NCBI RefSeq assembly: GCF_017298635.1
Contig: NZ_CP071182.1
Span: 2,170,001-2,234,000 of the forward strand
DNA: 64,000 nucleotides
Source of the DNA: Paenalicyclobacillus mengziensis
GTDB lineage: Bacteria; Bacillota; Bacilli; Alicyclobacillales; Alicyclobacillaceae
Direction: 5' to 3'
Part shown: positions 24,937-34,325 of the stretch, in pieces
How positions within the stretch are numbered: the stretch's first letter is position 1
How the letters are laid out: each line of letters begins with the position of its first letter
Position numbers and translations under genes: made by a program
The notes under the pieces: model-generated
Told to the model about the DNA's origin: nothing
Databases searched by the model: none
The model's input: the letters and a program-made list of their open reading frames with translations, nothing else

Positions 24937-26064
24937 ATGCGTATCGGATTACCCAAGGAAGTCAAGCAACGCGAGTTCCGTGTCGGCTTGACGCCAGCTG
25001 GCGTGCAGACGTTAGTTCATGCTGGAAACACCGTGGTGGTTGAGCACAATTCAGGATTGGAAAGCGGCTTTAACGATATAGATTATGAGGCGGCTGGGGC
25101 ACAGTTAGGGGACGCGGCAGACGCTTGGGCTGCCGACATAGTTGTTAAAGTGAAAGAACCGCTAGCTGAAGAGTACCAATACTTTCGGGAAGGGCAAATT
25201 ATCTTTACGTATCTCCATTTAGCCGCCAATCGTCCCCTAACAGAGGCACTAATTTCGTCGGGAGTTACAGCAGTAGCGTATGAGACCATCCAGTTAGACA
25301 ACGGTTCTTTGCCGCTGCTTGCCCCCATGAGTGAAGTGGCGGGGCGCATGTCCGTTCAGGTGGGATCCCGTTTTCTCGAGAAAACAGGGGGCGGCCATGG
25401 CGTTTTACTCGGTGGTGTTCCCGGTGTGTTACCTGCGCGTGTTGTTGTGGTCGGCGGAGGCATAGTGGGTAGCCAGGCAATGCGGGTTGCCGTTGGTATG
25501 GGTGCAGATGTGACAGTACTTGATGTCAATGGTGCCCGCTTACGTGAGATTGATGACCAGTACCAAGGACGCGTGAAAACTCTCATGTCCAATAGTTACA
25601 ATCTACAGGAGGCCGTCAGAACAGCCGACTTAGTGGTTGGTGCAGTACTAATTCCTGGGGCTCGAGCCCCAAAACTCGTCACACGTGGCATGATTTCTGA
25701 AATGCGAAGTGGATCCGTAGTCGTTGACGTAGCTGTCGACCAAGGTGGCTGCATTGAAACAGCCAATCGAGTCACCACGCACGATGAACCGACTTATGTC
25801 GTGGATGGGGTTGTGCATTATGCAGTGGCGAATATGCCCGGTGCGGTACCACGTACTTCGACCTTCGCGTTGACCAACGCCACGTTGCCTTATGTCGCTG
25901 GATTGGCCAAAGGCGGTATTCATGCACTTGCTGACGACCACGTTTTCCTCAAAGGTCTCAATGTGGGACACGGCAAGGTGACTTGCAAGGGAGTCGCGGA
26001 AGCTTTTAACATGGATTATGCTGACCCGCTTTCGGTCCTAAGTGACGTTGTAGCTGCCGTTTAA
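24937..26064 (+). CDS. ald: Alanine dehydrogenase
   Basis: A 375-residue NAD-dependent L-alanine dehydrogenase. The N-terminus [20 protein letters not shown], catalytic Lys in [24 protein letters not shown] and the Rossmann motif [16 protein letters not shown] are standard for the family, and the length fits. ATG 24937 follows AGGAGG. In this operon it should deaminate the alanine formed by the pyruvate-dependent aminotransferase, regenerating pyruvate and releasing ammonium, so that pyrimidine nitrogen is freed. Confidence 0.96.
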   Translation: MRIGLPKEVKQREFRVGLTPAGVQTLVHAGNTVVVEHNSGLESGFNDIDYEAAGAQLGDAADAWAADIVVKVKEPLAEEYQYFREGQIIFTYLHLAANRPLTEALISSGVTAVAYETIQLDNGSLPLLAPMSEVAGRMSVQVGSRFLEKTGGGHGVLLGGVPGVLPARVVVVGGGIVGSQAMRVAVGMGADVTVLDVNGARLREIDDQYQGRVKTLMSNSYNLQEAVRTADLVVGAVLIPGARAPKLVTRGMISEMRSGSVVVDVAVDQGGCIETANRVTTHDEPTYVVDGVVHYAVANMPGAVPRTSTFALTNATLPYVAGLAKGGIHALADDHVFLKGLNVGHGKVTCKGVAEAFNMDYADPLSVLSDVVAAV

Positions 26065-26112
26065 TCATACCTGAGACACTTTAATGAACAGAAACAAAAA
26101 GGAGTAATGATA

Positions 26113-27564
26113 ATGACTACGAGACCCAGATTAAAAAACTTCATTGGTGGCCAGTGGGTAGAGTCGGAGTCAACGCTCACAGACGACGTTCCGAATCCTG
26201 CGTCGGGTGAAATTTTAGCCGAAGTTCCGCTGTCTACTGCGACCGATGTTGACCGAGCTGTTCAGGCGGCCGAAGCTGCCTTTGAAACCTGGAGTCAGAC
26301 ACCTGTACCGAAACGGGGCAGAATCCTATTTAAGTATCAACAACTTTTGGTTGAACACTGGGATGAGCTAGCACGTCTTGTCACCATGGAGAACGGCAAG
26401 AGTTACGGTGAGGCATACGGAGAAGTACAGCGTGGCATTGAGTGCGTCGAATTTGCAGCGGGTGTACCGACCCTTATGATGGGAACTCAGTTACCAGATA
26501 TCTCAGCAAACATGGAATCGGGCATGTATCGTTATCCGGTAGGAGTCATTGGCGGAATTACACCCTTTAACTTTCCTGTTATGGTGCCGGCATGGATGTT
26601 TCCGCTTGCGATTGCATGTGGAAATACCTTTGTTCTGAAGCCATCAGAACGAACTCCGTTATCTGCAATTCGGTTGGCAGAGTTGTTTAAGGAAGCTGGT
26701 TTACCTGACGGAGTCTTAAACATTGTTCACGGTGCTAAAGACGTGGTGAATGGGATGCTTTCGCATCGAGGTATCAAGGGAGTTTCCTTTGTTGGTTCTC
26801 AGCCAGTCGCTGAACACGTGTACAAAACAGCGGCAGCAAATGGTAAGCGTGTTCAGGCGTTAGCCGGAGCAAAGAACCATACAATTGTTATGCCCGATGC
26901 AGATCTAGATAAGGCGGCAGACGAAATCGTTAAGGCCGCTTTTGGGTCTGCTGGTGAGCGGTGTATGGCTTGTTCTGTTGTGGTAGCTGTCGGTAATATT
27001 GCGGATGACTTGGTTTCGCGTTTGAAACAAAAGGCGGATGAAATTGTCATGGGCAACGGAATGGACGAAGGTGTATTTTTAGGACCTGTGATTCGGCCAT
27101 CTCAGAGGGAACGTGCCATTGAGTATACAAACATTGGTATAAAAGAGGGGGCAAAGTTAGTCCGAGATGGACGTGAACAAATCCTCGACAAGGGATATTT
27201 TGTGGGACCAACCATCTTCGATGGTGTAAAATCAAGCATGAAAATTTGGCAAGATGAAATTTTTGCTCCGGTTTTGTCTGTAGCTCGTGCGGAGAACATT
27301 GACGAGGCGATTGGCATCGCGAATCAGTCAAAGTTTGCTAATGGTGCGTGTCTGTTTACGGATAGTGCCAAGATGATTCGGCGCTTTCGGGAGAACATCG
27401 ATGCAGGTATGCTGGGGATTAACGTCGGTGTCCCTGCACCAATGGCATTCTTCCCCTTCTCGGGGTGGAAAAATTCTTTTTATGGTGACCTCCACGTAAA
27501 CGGCCGTGATGGTGTTGAGTTCTATACTCGCCGAAAGATGGTAACGGCTCGTTACGAGCTATAG
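26113..27564 (+). CDS. mmsA: Methylmalonate-semialdehyde dehydrogenase (CoA-acylating)
   Basis: A 483-residue aldehyde dehydrogenase of the MmsA/IolA class. Diagnostic features are [28 protein letters not shown], the catalytic Cys context [11 protein letters not shown] and a C-terminal [19 protein letters not shown]. Such enzymes convert methylmalonate semialdehyde to propionyl-CoA and malonate semialdehyde to acetyl-CoA. ATG 26113 is 8 bases after AAAGGAG; the ATG at 26107 is too close to the site. It completes the route from thymine and uracil to central metabolism. It ends at the terminator hairpin near 27659. Confidence 0.94.
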   Translation: MTTRPRLKNFIGGQWVESESTLTDDVPNPASGEILAEVPLSTATDVDRAVQAAEAAFETWSQTPVPKRGRILFKYQQLLVEHWDELARLVTMENGKSYGEAYGEVQRGIECVEFAAGVPTLMMGTQLPDISANMESGMYRYPVGVIGGITPFNFPVMVPAWMFPLAIACGNTFVLKPSERTPLSAIRLAELFKEAGLPDGVLNIVHGAKDVVNGMLSHRGIKGVSFVGSQPVAEHVYKTAAANGKRVQALAGAKNHTIVMPDADLDKAADEIVKAAFGSAGERCMACSVVVAVGNIADDLVSRLKQKADEIVMGNGMDEGVFLGPVIRPSQRERAIEYTNIGIKEGAKLVRDGREQILDKGYFVGPTIFDGVKSSMKIWQDEIFAPVLSVARAENIDEAIGIANQSKFANGACLFTDSAKMIRRFRENIDAGMLGINVGVPAPMAFFPFSGWKNSFYGDLHVNGRDGVEFYTRRKMVTARYEL

Positions 27565-27658
27565 CTCCTAGAAACGGTTGATGTGATTCAATGTCATCCA
27601 AGCACACAAAACTCCCCTCAGTTAACAATTCCTTGTTAAAGGTAGCGGGGACACAGGG

Positions 27659-27694
27659 AATGGTGGTCCATAGCAGTCAATAGGGACCACCATT
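27659..27694 (+). terminator. Rho-independent terminator of the pyrimidine operon
   Basis: AATGGTGGTCC (27659-27669) and GGACCACCATT (27684-27694) form a perfect 11-bp stem with a 14-base loop, followed by TT and a pyrimidine-rich tail. It lies 95 bases after the mmsA stop. Confidence 0.75.
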
Positions 27695-27946
27695 TTCCTC
27701 GTCTAATGTGTTTTTGCGTTCTAAGCTATTTTCGCGTGAGGAGCGACTTACGTATTAAGCTACGAGTACGAACAGTAGATTCTTCATAAACTTATGACTT
27801 AAGGTGGATACGTACTGACAGGTCATGTATACTCCAGTTGTATAGCTCTCGACGCGTTTTAGAACAGTGTCGCTAATTGAACAGGCATTTCTTCTAGATA
27901 GTATCAGGCAAATTCCCAATTCGAGTACTCTTACGGTGGGATAGGT

Positions 27947-28093
27947 ATGAGGCTGACTGTTATCATAAAGAAGACAGAGACAGGCTTCCGTGCGACGTGT
28001 TCGGAAAACAAGATGTTTGGTTATGGCACAACTGTGTCAGGCGCACTGGAAGTATTGCAGACAAACTTGGAACGTGCAGAAATTGTAAATTAA
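27947..28093 (+). CDS. Small HicB-like protein
   Basis: A 48-residue open frame starting at ATG 27947. The sequence MRLTVIIKKTETGFRATCSE, then an SGALEVLQTNL helix, follows the strand-strand-helix plan of HicB/DUF1902-type partial RNase H folds, which are often antitoxins. No HicA-type toxin is seen next to it. The ribosome binding site (GGTGGGATAGG) is weak. It may be a real small gene or the relic of a toxin-antitoxin pair. Confidence 0.4.
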   Translation: MRLTVIIKKTETGFRATCSENKMFGYGTTVSGALEVLQTNLERAEIVN

Positions 28094-28163
28094 GCCAGTG
28101 GGGTGTCATTCGATGTGATGCTCGATGCTGATTGCTAATTGTTTGTAAAGAGAGGTTAAACGA

Positions 28164-29045
28164 TTGACTAAAGACTCTGGTGTGAGGACTGTTGGGTTCA
28201 TTGGCACAGGTGTAATGGGTTCTAGCATGGCATTGCGAATTCTGCAGTCAGGTTACCGAGTACTCGTTTTCACTCGTACACGATCTAAAGCATCCTCAGT
28301 ATTACAAGCAGGAGCAGAGTGGGCGAATTCGATTTCTGAACTAGTGATCCATTCGGATGTAGTAATCACTATGGTTGGATTCCCGAAGGACGTTGAGGAG
28401 GTATATTTCGGGGAGAATGGTATTTTCCAGAGTGCAAAGCCGGGGATGTATTTAATTGATATGACAACATCGAGCCCAGGCTTGGCAGATAGGATTGGCA
28501 GAGTTGCGGTGGAGTTGAATATCCACGCGCTTGATGCGCCGGTATCCGGTGGTGATGTGGGAGCTCGCGACGGGACGCTAAGCATTATGGTTGGAGGTGA
28601 AGAACGTGCCTTCACTGCCATGAAACCGATATTTGATATTTTGGGTAAAAATGTGGTCTATCATGGGCCAAGTGGTGCAGGACAGCATACCAAGATGTGC
28701 AATCAAATCGCGATAGCCTCCAATATGATTGGTGTATGCGAAGCCATTGCTTACGCAAAAGAAGCTGGACTCGATCCGGATAGAGTCTTACAGAGTATTT
28801 CGAGCGGAGCTGCGGGAAGTTGGTCTCTTACCCATTTGGCACCCAGAATGATTCAGGGAGACATGAAACCAGGATTTTATATTAAGCACTTTATCAAAGA
28901 CATGGGCATTGCGCTGGATGAAGCTAAAAAAATGCATATGGATACACCTGGATTGGAAATGGCTCTAAATCTATACAAACACCTCTCGGACCTTGGATAC
29001 GGTGAGCTCGGGACGCAAGCCCTTTATAACATGTACTCGAAATAG
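28164..29045 (+). CDS. Beta-hydroxyacid dehydrogenase (3-hydroxyisobutyrate dehydrogenase family)
   Basis: A 293-residue NAD(P)-dependent oxidoreductase. The Rossmann motif GFIGTGVMGSSMA is at the N-terminus, LDAPVSGGDVGARDGTLSIM is the substrate-binding DAPVSGG motif, and GAGQHTKMCNQI carries the catalytic Lys. TTG 28164 follows AGAGAGG by 7 bases. In this setting it may reduce malonate or methylmalonate semialdehyde to 3-hydroxypropionate or 3-hydroxyisobutyrate as an overflow route. Tartronate semialdehyde reductase is an alternative. It lies beyond a terminator, so it is probably transcribed separately from the operon. Confidence 0.88.
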   Translation: MTKDSGVRTVGFIGTGVMGSSMALRILQSGYRVLVFTRTRSKASSVLQAGAEWANSISELVIHSDVVITMVGFPKDVEEVYFGENGIFQSAKPGMYLIDMTTSSPGLADRIGRVAVELNIHALDAPVSGGDVGARDGTLSIMVGGEERAFTAMKPIFDILGKNVVYHGPSGAGQHTKMCNQIAIASNMIGVCEAIAYAKEAGLDPDRVLQSISSGAAGSWSLTHLAPRMIQGDMKPGFYIKHFIKDMGIALDEAKKMHMDTPGLEMALNLYKHLSDLGYGELGTQALYNMYSK

Positions 29046-29109
29046 TTTCACTGTCGGCGGAGGATGTACAGGTTCTTACCGAGAACAGCGATTGTGGGGG
29101 GATAGAGAA

Positions 29110-29220
29110 ATGCTGAGCTTGCAAGGACTCATGGGCTTGCATCCTTTTCAGGACAAAAAATCCCCGCTGAAATGCGTTCTTAACTTGAAGGAGAGAATTC
29201 TCAGAATCATGGATGAATGA
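29110..29220 (+). CDS. Possible small protein or gene remnant
   Basis: A 36-residue frame (MLSLQGLMGLHPFQDKKSPL then KCVLNLKERILRIMDE) with GGGGGG 8 bases before ATG 29110. No family is recognised. It borders a stretch of clear gene debris, so it could equally be the 5' relic of a lost gene. Confidence 0.25.
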   Translation: MLSLQGLMGLHPFQDKKSPLKCVLNLKERILRIMDE

Positions 29221-29331
29221 GCGGATGAGGAGAGACAGGCAAAACTGACGTGCCGATGTGGGGTTAGCAGGCGTATCCCGCTTGGACTCCCATGGACTGA
29301 TGCACTCTATTTTCTAAAGATCCGGTCCGCG

Positions 29332-30084
29332 TCACTCTTCTGAACGATAATACACTCCAAACAGGTTCCAGATTTCCTCCAGACGTTCTAATTCATCAAC
29401 CGTATTCGTGTACACCTCTGAGGACATTCGACGGATAATGGCCTGAAGGATGGCAATAGGCGCCACAAACGAATCCATATATGAGGCAACGCCAGTTGCA
29501 CAGTAGAATGACTTTGCTGCGTACTGCGCCAAGGGCGAAGACAGGTAGTCCGTGATGACATAGGACTTCATCTTCTTTTGGCTGAGATACTGCAAGCTGC
29601 TGACGGTAAACTGGCTGTAGCGAGAGAAACCGATGGCGAGAACAATGTCCTGCGCCGCATCGAGTCCAACAATTTCGTCTAGTGTGCGCGGGTCCCCGTT
29701 GATGACCAGTGCGGTTTTGCCGAAAAAGTTCAAGTAAAACTGAAAATACATCCCGAGCGCGTACGTGCTTCTTGAGCAGATGATCCCGATTTTTCGGCTC
29801 GATAGCAGATCCTTCGCGCACACTTCTAGGCCCTCGACATCGAGATCGTCGAGGAGCATCTGCAGATTTTGAACGTCTTCTTCTACCGACTGCGTAATGA
29901 TATCACTATTGGCTGTGATTTCTTTCGTGACGGACTTCTCGAGCCGTTCCTTTGTTGTCAGACGGGTTCTCACCACAGCCTGCAGCTGCCGGGACAACTC
30001 CGGAAACCCTTTGTATCCAAGTGCACGCGCAAATCGGGTAACCGTTGCATCACTGACATTGGCCAGCTTCGCGAGCTCTGAGAT
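29332..30084 (-). pseudogene. RpiR-family transcriptional regulator lacking its N-terminus
   Basis: The frame encodes most of a MurR/RpiR regulator: part of the helix-turn-helix (ISELAKLANVSDATVTRFAR, then ALGYKGFPEL) and a C-terminal SIS sugar-phosphate binding domain (KIGIICSRSTYALGMYFQFY, VLAIGFSRYSQFTV). Immediately before the ISELAK segment is an in-frame TGA (30085-30087). The usual about 30 N-terminal residues are missing and the sequence changes to that of a permease fragment. The only in-frame start, a TTG at 29997, would delete the DNA-binding domain. It is therefore probably a pseudogene made by a deletion. Confidence 0.75.
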
Positions 30085-30087
30085 TCA

Positions 30088-30430
30088 GCACGGTCATCAG
30101 CAAGATCTCTAAAACTACGAAAAACCCCGTGGATTTTGCCTCTGAAAGAAGTCGAGAGTAAAGCGATGATGGTGACAATCAACATGACAATGAATCCAAG
30201 GACACTCAGTGAAAGAGATGGAAATAAAGGGGCGAAATACTGTGCAGCACAAAGTGCAATCGTCGCTGGCATAGACACAGCCCGGATTAAGTAGTCCTCA
30301 ACACCACAAATCCAAGCGTCGGCCCGAGAACATTCCGTGAAATGCTGTACGGACCACCGGAATACGGATACATTGCGCCCATTTCTGAATATGTAAACGC
30401 AACGCCCCTGGTGAGCTGCACCAACAGCCC
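30088..30430 (-). pseudogene. APC-family permease fragment, frameshifted
   Basis: On the minus strand one frame gives GVAFTYSEMGAMYPYSGGPY then SISRNVLGPTLGFVV, the start of the transmembrane region of an amino-acid/polyamine permease of the APC type. After a frameshift another frame continues with membrane segments (YLIRAVSMPATIALCAAQYF, LGFIVMLIVTIIALL). Both ends are missing and the left end abuts the headless RpiR gene. This is a deletion remnant of one permease gene. Confidence 0.7.
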
Positions 30431-30441
30431 ACCAGGGGCGT
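30402..30441 (-). terminator. Strong hairpin downstream of lutC
   Basis: ACGCCCCTGGTG (30402-30413) and CACCAGGGGCGT (30430-30441) form a perfect 12-bp GC-rich stem with a 16-base loop, 31 bases past the lutC stop on the minus strand. It is the likely end of the lut operon, though the T-run after it is poor. Confidence 0.6.
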
Positions 30442-30472
30442 GACAACCTCAGACATGGTCATTTTATCGAAC

Positions 30473-31144
30473 TTATCGCCTTAATAGAACGATGACGCGT
30501 GCCGGTCCGTGAACCCCTATGCTCTGGTCATTCTCAATGTCGGATGAGCGACTGGGTCCGCTGACGAAGTGCACAGAAGCTGGCAAGGCTGTCTTATCAT
30601 CGTATGCCTTGGCGGACAGTGTATCTAAGACTTCTCCAAGGCGCAGACGAATTTGTTCTTTTGCAAGGACGACGATATGAATCAAGGGTAGGACGTGTGT
30701 CCCTCGACCTTGCGGTCCCTCGCCATTCATGACGATAGTTCCTGTGTCGGCAATTGCGGCCATACACCCCGTAACGGCCACCTGAATTTCTGAAAACTCA
30801 ACAGGAGAAGCTTCATCCCAACGTACGGTATCCCACTTGTCTAACGTTTCATCAACATGAACAGCCCAGTCGGCGTCTTTGCCCCAAGCTCCGACGCGTT
30901 CTGGTGCAAGTTCATGCAGTAGATTTTCGAGCCCTGTGGCTAACTCTTCATTGGAGGCATAGCAATTTACTTCGCCCCCGAGTGCAGTAAATGCTTCTAT
31001 GAAGCGTTCCACTTGCGCTTCTGTGGACATTTCCCGCATAGACCAGAACTCGGGAACACCAACCACTGTTCTTGGACTCGGTGACTGCCCGACTTGACGC
31101 CGAAGGGGCTTGGCAATTCGTGCAAGGAAGTCAGTCTTGTTCAT
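30473..31144 (-). CDS. lutC: Lactate utilization protein C
   Basis: A 223-residue LutC-type (DUF162/LUD) protein, the third component of the LutABC complex that oxidises L-lactate to pyruvate. The GAWGKDADWAVHVDETLDKW region, a VAVTGCMAAIADTGTIVMNG segment and HIVVLAKEQI are typical of LUD domains. It overlaps the end of lutB by 14 bases on the same strand. Length is normal. Confidence 0.93.
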   Translation of the reverse strand: MNKTDFLARIAKPLRRQVGQSPSPRTVVGVPEFWSMREMSTEAQVERFIEAFTALGGEVNCYASNEELATGLENLLHELAPERVGAWGKDADWAVHVDETLDKWDTVRWDEASPVEFSEIQVAVTGCMAAIADTGTIVMNGEGPQGRGTHVLPLIHIVVLAKEQIRLRLGEVLDTLSAKAYDDKTALPASVHFVSGPSRSSDIENDQSIGVHGPARVIVLLRR

Positions 31145-32582
31145 GCGGTTTTGCCTCCTGTACAGGCTGTTGTGCTAATTCTGGCCACAGGTCCCGGAAT
31201 GATTTCTTCGGTATCGCTGGAAAGTCTCGCGACGAGGTCCATCCCACAAGAGGTCCAATTCTTGCCTGGATCTTACCTTCTCGCACGAATGGCCGTTGTA
31301 ACCCTCTTGCAATTTTTATGCTCAACTTATATCTCGCCGGTTTTGAAAACACCTGCCGATAGCCGTTCATCATCATCGCTTCAGCATTTTTTCGGTATCC
31401 TTGTTGAACCTGTCGCTGACGTTGGTGCACAAGCATATCGTGAAGTGGGATGCGCACTGGACACGCTTCGAAACATGCACCGCAGAGGCTCGAAGCGTAT
31501 GGCAGGTCGCGGTATTCTTCGCCTTCATAGAGACGGGGGGATAAGACGGCACCAATCGGACCTGGGTAAACCGAACCGTATGCATGTCCACCGATTTGGC
31601 GGTAAACGGGGCAGACGTTGAGGCATGCACCGCAGCGAATACAGTTGAGAACCTTCTGGAATTGCTCGTCGCCTAGCTGGTCGGAACGACCATTATCGAG
31701 GATGATGACATGCATGTCCGTTGCACCATCGAGATCGGCCATGCGCCTCGGGCCTGTAACCATCGACATGTACGTGATGACATTTTGACCAGTGGCACTT
31801 TTGGGCAATAGATGGGCCATCACTTCGAGGTCTTTCAGAGTTGGCAGAATGCGTTCCATGCCCATAATGACAATGTGAGTCTTGGGGAGATTCATCACCA
31901 TATCGGCGTTTCCTTCGTTTGTGAAGAGGACAATCGAGCCTGTTTGGGCTATTCCGAAATTGCAGCCGGTAATGCCAATATCAGCCGTGAGAAAAGCCTC
32001 GCGAAGTCGCCGGCGCGCGAATGCAGTTAAGTCGCGCGTCTCCGTGGATAGATTTTCTCCACCATCACCTTCAAAGAGGTCGCGGATTTGTTCCCGATTT
32101 TTATGGATGGCAGGGATAATAATGTGCGACGGCGTTTCATGAGCCAATTGGATGATGTATTCGCCGAGGTCCGTCTCAATGACCGCTACGCCATCTTTCT
32201 CCAGATGGTGATTGATATGAATTTCTTCAGACACCATCGACTTTGACTTTACTACACGTTTGGCTTTTTTCTCTCGTACGACGGATTTCACGGCGTCTAC
32301 GGCTTCTGCAGCATCGGCCGCAAAGTGGACGTGTGCTCCGAGTGCTTCTAGATTTTCTGTAAATTGGTTTAAGTAAGCATCAAGGTTGGCAATGGTATGA
32401 GTTCGAATCTGCTCACCGCGCTCTCGCCAAGTCTCCCAGTTGCCAAAGGATTCGGTGACAGCAAGTTTTTTATTCCGTAAGCGATCCGTTGTAAACCGAA
32501 CAGCTTTTCGAAGAAACTCGTCATCCATGGCGGATTTGGCACGGTGCAAGACACTCGATTTCGATCCGTTCGCAGATGTCAT
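31131..32582 (-). CDS. lutB: Lactate utilization iron-sulfur protein B
   Basis: A 483-residue LutB homologue with an N-terminal LUD domain (about residues 60-290, GITGCNFGIAQTGSIVLFTN) and two 4Fe-4S motifs (CIRCGACLNVCPVYRQIGG and LCGACFEACPVRIP) near residues 300-370. It carries electrons from lactate oxidation. ATG 32582 overlaps the lutA stop (ATGA). A longer frame beginning at 32693 would lie inside lutA and is not needed. Confidence 0.94.
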   Translation of the reverse strand: MTSANGSKSSVLHRAKSAMDDEFLRKAVRFTTDRLRNKKLAVTESFGNWETWRERGEQIRTHTIANLDAYLNQFTENLEALGAHVHFAADAAEAVDAVKSVVREKKAKRVVKSKSMVSEEIHINHHLEKDGVAVIETDLGEYIIQLAHETPSHIIIPAIHKNREQIRDLFEGDGGENLSTETRDLTAFARRRLREAFLTADIGITGCNFGIAQTGSIVLFTNEGNADMVMNLPKTHIVIMGMERILPTLKDLEVMAHLLPKSATGQNVITYMSMVTGPRRMADLDGATDMHVIILDNGRSDQLGDEQFQKVLNCIRCGACLNVCPVYRQIGGHAYGSVYPGPIGAVLSPRLYEGEEYRDLPYASSLCGACFEACPVRIPLHDMLVHQRQRQVQQGYRKNAEAMMMNGYRQVFSKPARYKLSIKIARGLQRPFVREGKIQARIGPLVGWTSSRDFPAIPKKSFRDLWPELAQQPVQEAKPHEQD

Positions 32583-33325
32583 GAGGTCACCCCATTTGCA
32601 TTTTGGATACCTTCGTATAGCAACTCCGCCAGATGCATCACACGAATACGTTCGCCACGGCGTGTCATCCGACCACCAATGTTCATTAAGCACCCCATAT
32701 CGGTGCCGATGAGAACTGACGCACCCGTTTCCAACACATGTTCTGCTTTTTCATCCACCATGGCTCCCGAGATGTCACCCATTTTTACAGAAAATGTACC
32801 GCCAAAACCGCAACAGTCGTTGGCGTAAGGAAGGTCGCGGAGTTCTAATCCCGTAACATGACTCAACAGGCGCATTGGCTCGTCTTTTATTCCCAGCAGT
32901 CGTGAGCCATGACAAGACGGGTGATATGTTGCTGTTTGTGGAAAGAATGCGCCTAGGTCTTCAACATGAAGTACATTGACAAGAAATTGGGAGAATTCAT
33001 AGATTTTATTAGAGACATCTAACGCTTGTTTATGTAACACGGGGTCATTGGCAAAGAGCTCGGGATAGTAATGCTTAATCATACCGACGCAAGACCCGGA
33101 CGGGCTAACAATAATGTCCGCATCTTTAAACGCTTGCAGGAATGTCTTTGCGACCTCCCGAGATTCTGCTGTATAACCGCTGTTAAACGAAGGTTGTCCA
33201 CAACAGGTTTGCTGGGGGGGGAAGACAACTTCGCAACCTTGTTGCTGAAGAATCCGTGTCATTCCCACGCCCACGTTTGGGAACACGCTATCGACGAGAC
33301 ATGTGATAAACAGACTCACTCTCAT
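32579..33325 (-). CDS. lutA: Lactate utilization protein A (CCG-domain protein)
   Basis: A 248-residue LutA homologue with two cysteine-rich CCG domains (QQTCCGQPSFNSGY at about residue 38 and NDCCGFGGTFSVKM in the second half). These bind non-cubane iron-sulfur clusters in heterodisulfide-reductase-like proteins. With LutB and LutC it oxidises L-lactate. It starts 4 bases inside the end of lutR on the same strand and ends overlapping lutB, so the order lutR-A-B-C is one translationally coupled operon. Confidence 0.95.
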   Translation of the reverse strand: MRVSLFITCLVDSVFPNVGVGMTRILQQQGCEVVFPPQQTCCGQPSFNSGYTAESREVAKTFLQAFKDADIIVSPSGSCVGMIKHYYPELFANDPVLHKQALDVSNKIYEFSQFLVNVLHVEDLGAFFPQTATYHPSCHGSRLLGIKDEPMRLLSHVTGLELRDLPYANDCCGFGGTFSVKMGDISGAMVDEKAEHVLETGASVLIGTDMGCLMNIGGRMTRRGERIRVMHLAELLYEGIQNANGVTS

Positions 33326-34032
33326 ATGGGATTTCCTCCTGACAATTGATCTGAAACGTGTTCTAAGTGCACGTGCATCGCATAGCTAGCCCTTTCAGGA
33401 TCGCGTTCACGGATGGCGGAGAGTACCTGTCGATGTTGGAAGATAAGTTTCGCATTCTCCCCAGGAATGCGGTACAAAGTCAACCGGCTCGTTCGAAGTG
33501 ACGATTTCATGCGTTCGGCGATGTCATCCATGATGCTTCGCATATAAGGGTTATGAGAGGCCCTGGCGATGGCATAGTGGAACTCCCAGTCCGCTTCTTC
33601 TCCGAGTTCTGCATTCTCGGTCTCTTCTTCCATTCGCTGAAGAATGGCTTCCATTTCTCTAAGTTGTTCGTCTGTGCGTCGTAACGCGGCGTAGCGACTT
33701 GTTCCTGTTTCAATAGACATGCGAAGTTCCAGCAGTGACTTCGTCTCCAGTTTGGACATCGCTTCTTTGTGTGAAATGCTCTCAGCGAGGTGAAGGCTGT
33801 CCAGTTTGGCGACAAAAGTACCGTCTCCCTGTTTCACTTCAAGAAGTCCTAAAATGCGCAGTGCGCTAATTGCTTCCCGCACGGCAGACTGTCCGACGCC
33901 AAGGGTTTCAGCCAAGGATTTCACAGACGGAATGCGCTCGCTTGGCTGGAACGTTCCATCTAGAATTGCCCCTTTAAGGCGTTCAATAACTAGTTCGTAT
34001 GTCGGTGATTGACTTACCGGTAGAAGAGACAC
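33322..34032 (-). CDS. lutR: GntR/FadR-family regulator of lactate utilization
   Basis: A 236-residue FadR-subfamily GntR regulator. The N-terminal winged helix (LKGAILDGTFQPSERIPSVK then SLAETLGVGQSAVREAISAL) is followed by a helical FCD ligand-binding domain with the metal-binding His/Asp pattern (DWEFHYAIARASHNPY, HRQVLSAI). GTG 34032 follows AGAGGG by 8 bases. As first gene of the operon it probably represses lutRABC from the palindrome at 34068-34084 and responds to L-lactate, as known for Bacillus LutR; the effector here is inferred. Confidence 0.9.
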   Translation of the reverse strand: MSLLPVSQSPTYELVIERLKGAILDGTFQPSERIPSVKSLAETLGVGQSAVREAISALRILGLLEVKQGDGTFVAKLDSLHLAESISHKEAMSKLETKSLLELRMSIETGTSRYAALRRTDEQLREMEAILQRMEEETENAELGEEADWEFHYAIARASHNPYMRSIMDDIAERMKSSLRTSRLTLYRIPGENAKLIFQHRQVLSAIRERDPERASYAMHVHLEHVSDQLSGGNPI

Positions 34033-34067
34033 GTGTTCACCCTCTTACTGCAGATGGATACATGACT

Positions 34068-34084
34068 AAGTCATCTGATGACTT
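34068..34084 (-). promoter_or_regulatory. Palindromic operator candidate for LutR
   Basis: AAGTCATCTGATGACTT is a perfect 17-bp palindrome centred on T34076, about 35 bp upstream of the lutR start. FadR-type GntR regulators bind short palindromes with GT...AC cores, which this has (GTCATCTGATGAC). Confidence 0.6.
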
Positions 34085-34319
34085 GACGGTATCACGACCA
34101 CATAGGATAGTCAATCAAACACAGGAAAAACGACATTACAACATGCAAAAGCACTCAAATATATTGTATAAAACACATCAATGCGCTCATTGCAGACAGG
34201 AGTTCAGTTCTTTGAAGTACCGAAAACTAAAATCTTTCTACACAGAGATTATTTAAGTTCGCTCGTCTAATTGTCAGACATAAACAAAAACAAACATAAC
34301 AAAACAAACAAATACCGTG

Positions 34320-34325
34320 TATAAT
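34320..34325 (+). promoter_or_regulatory. -10 element of the rhamnose operon
   Basis: A perfect TATAAT 31 bases upstream of the rhaB start. No good -35 box is spaced 17 bp from it, so the promoter may need an activator. Confidence 0.45.

Larger units (their letters stand above)
27565..28163. other. Gap after the pyrimidine operon
   Basis: Contains the operon terminator (27659-27694), a perfect palindrome TTAACAA-TTCC-TTGTTAA (27622-27639) of unknown role, and a small possible gene (27947-28093). The rest, about 27700-27940, shows nothing recognisable. Confidence 0.5.

Noticed and set aside
30473..33325. Plus-strand frames antisense to lutA, lutB and lutC
   Set aside because: The minus-strand genes have complete iron-sulfur and LUD motifs and overlapping starts; the plus frames have none.
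33999..34256. Plus-strand frame across the lut-rha intergenic region
   Set aside because: Low-complexity, no domain, and it overlaps the palindrome and promoter sequences.
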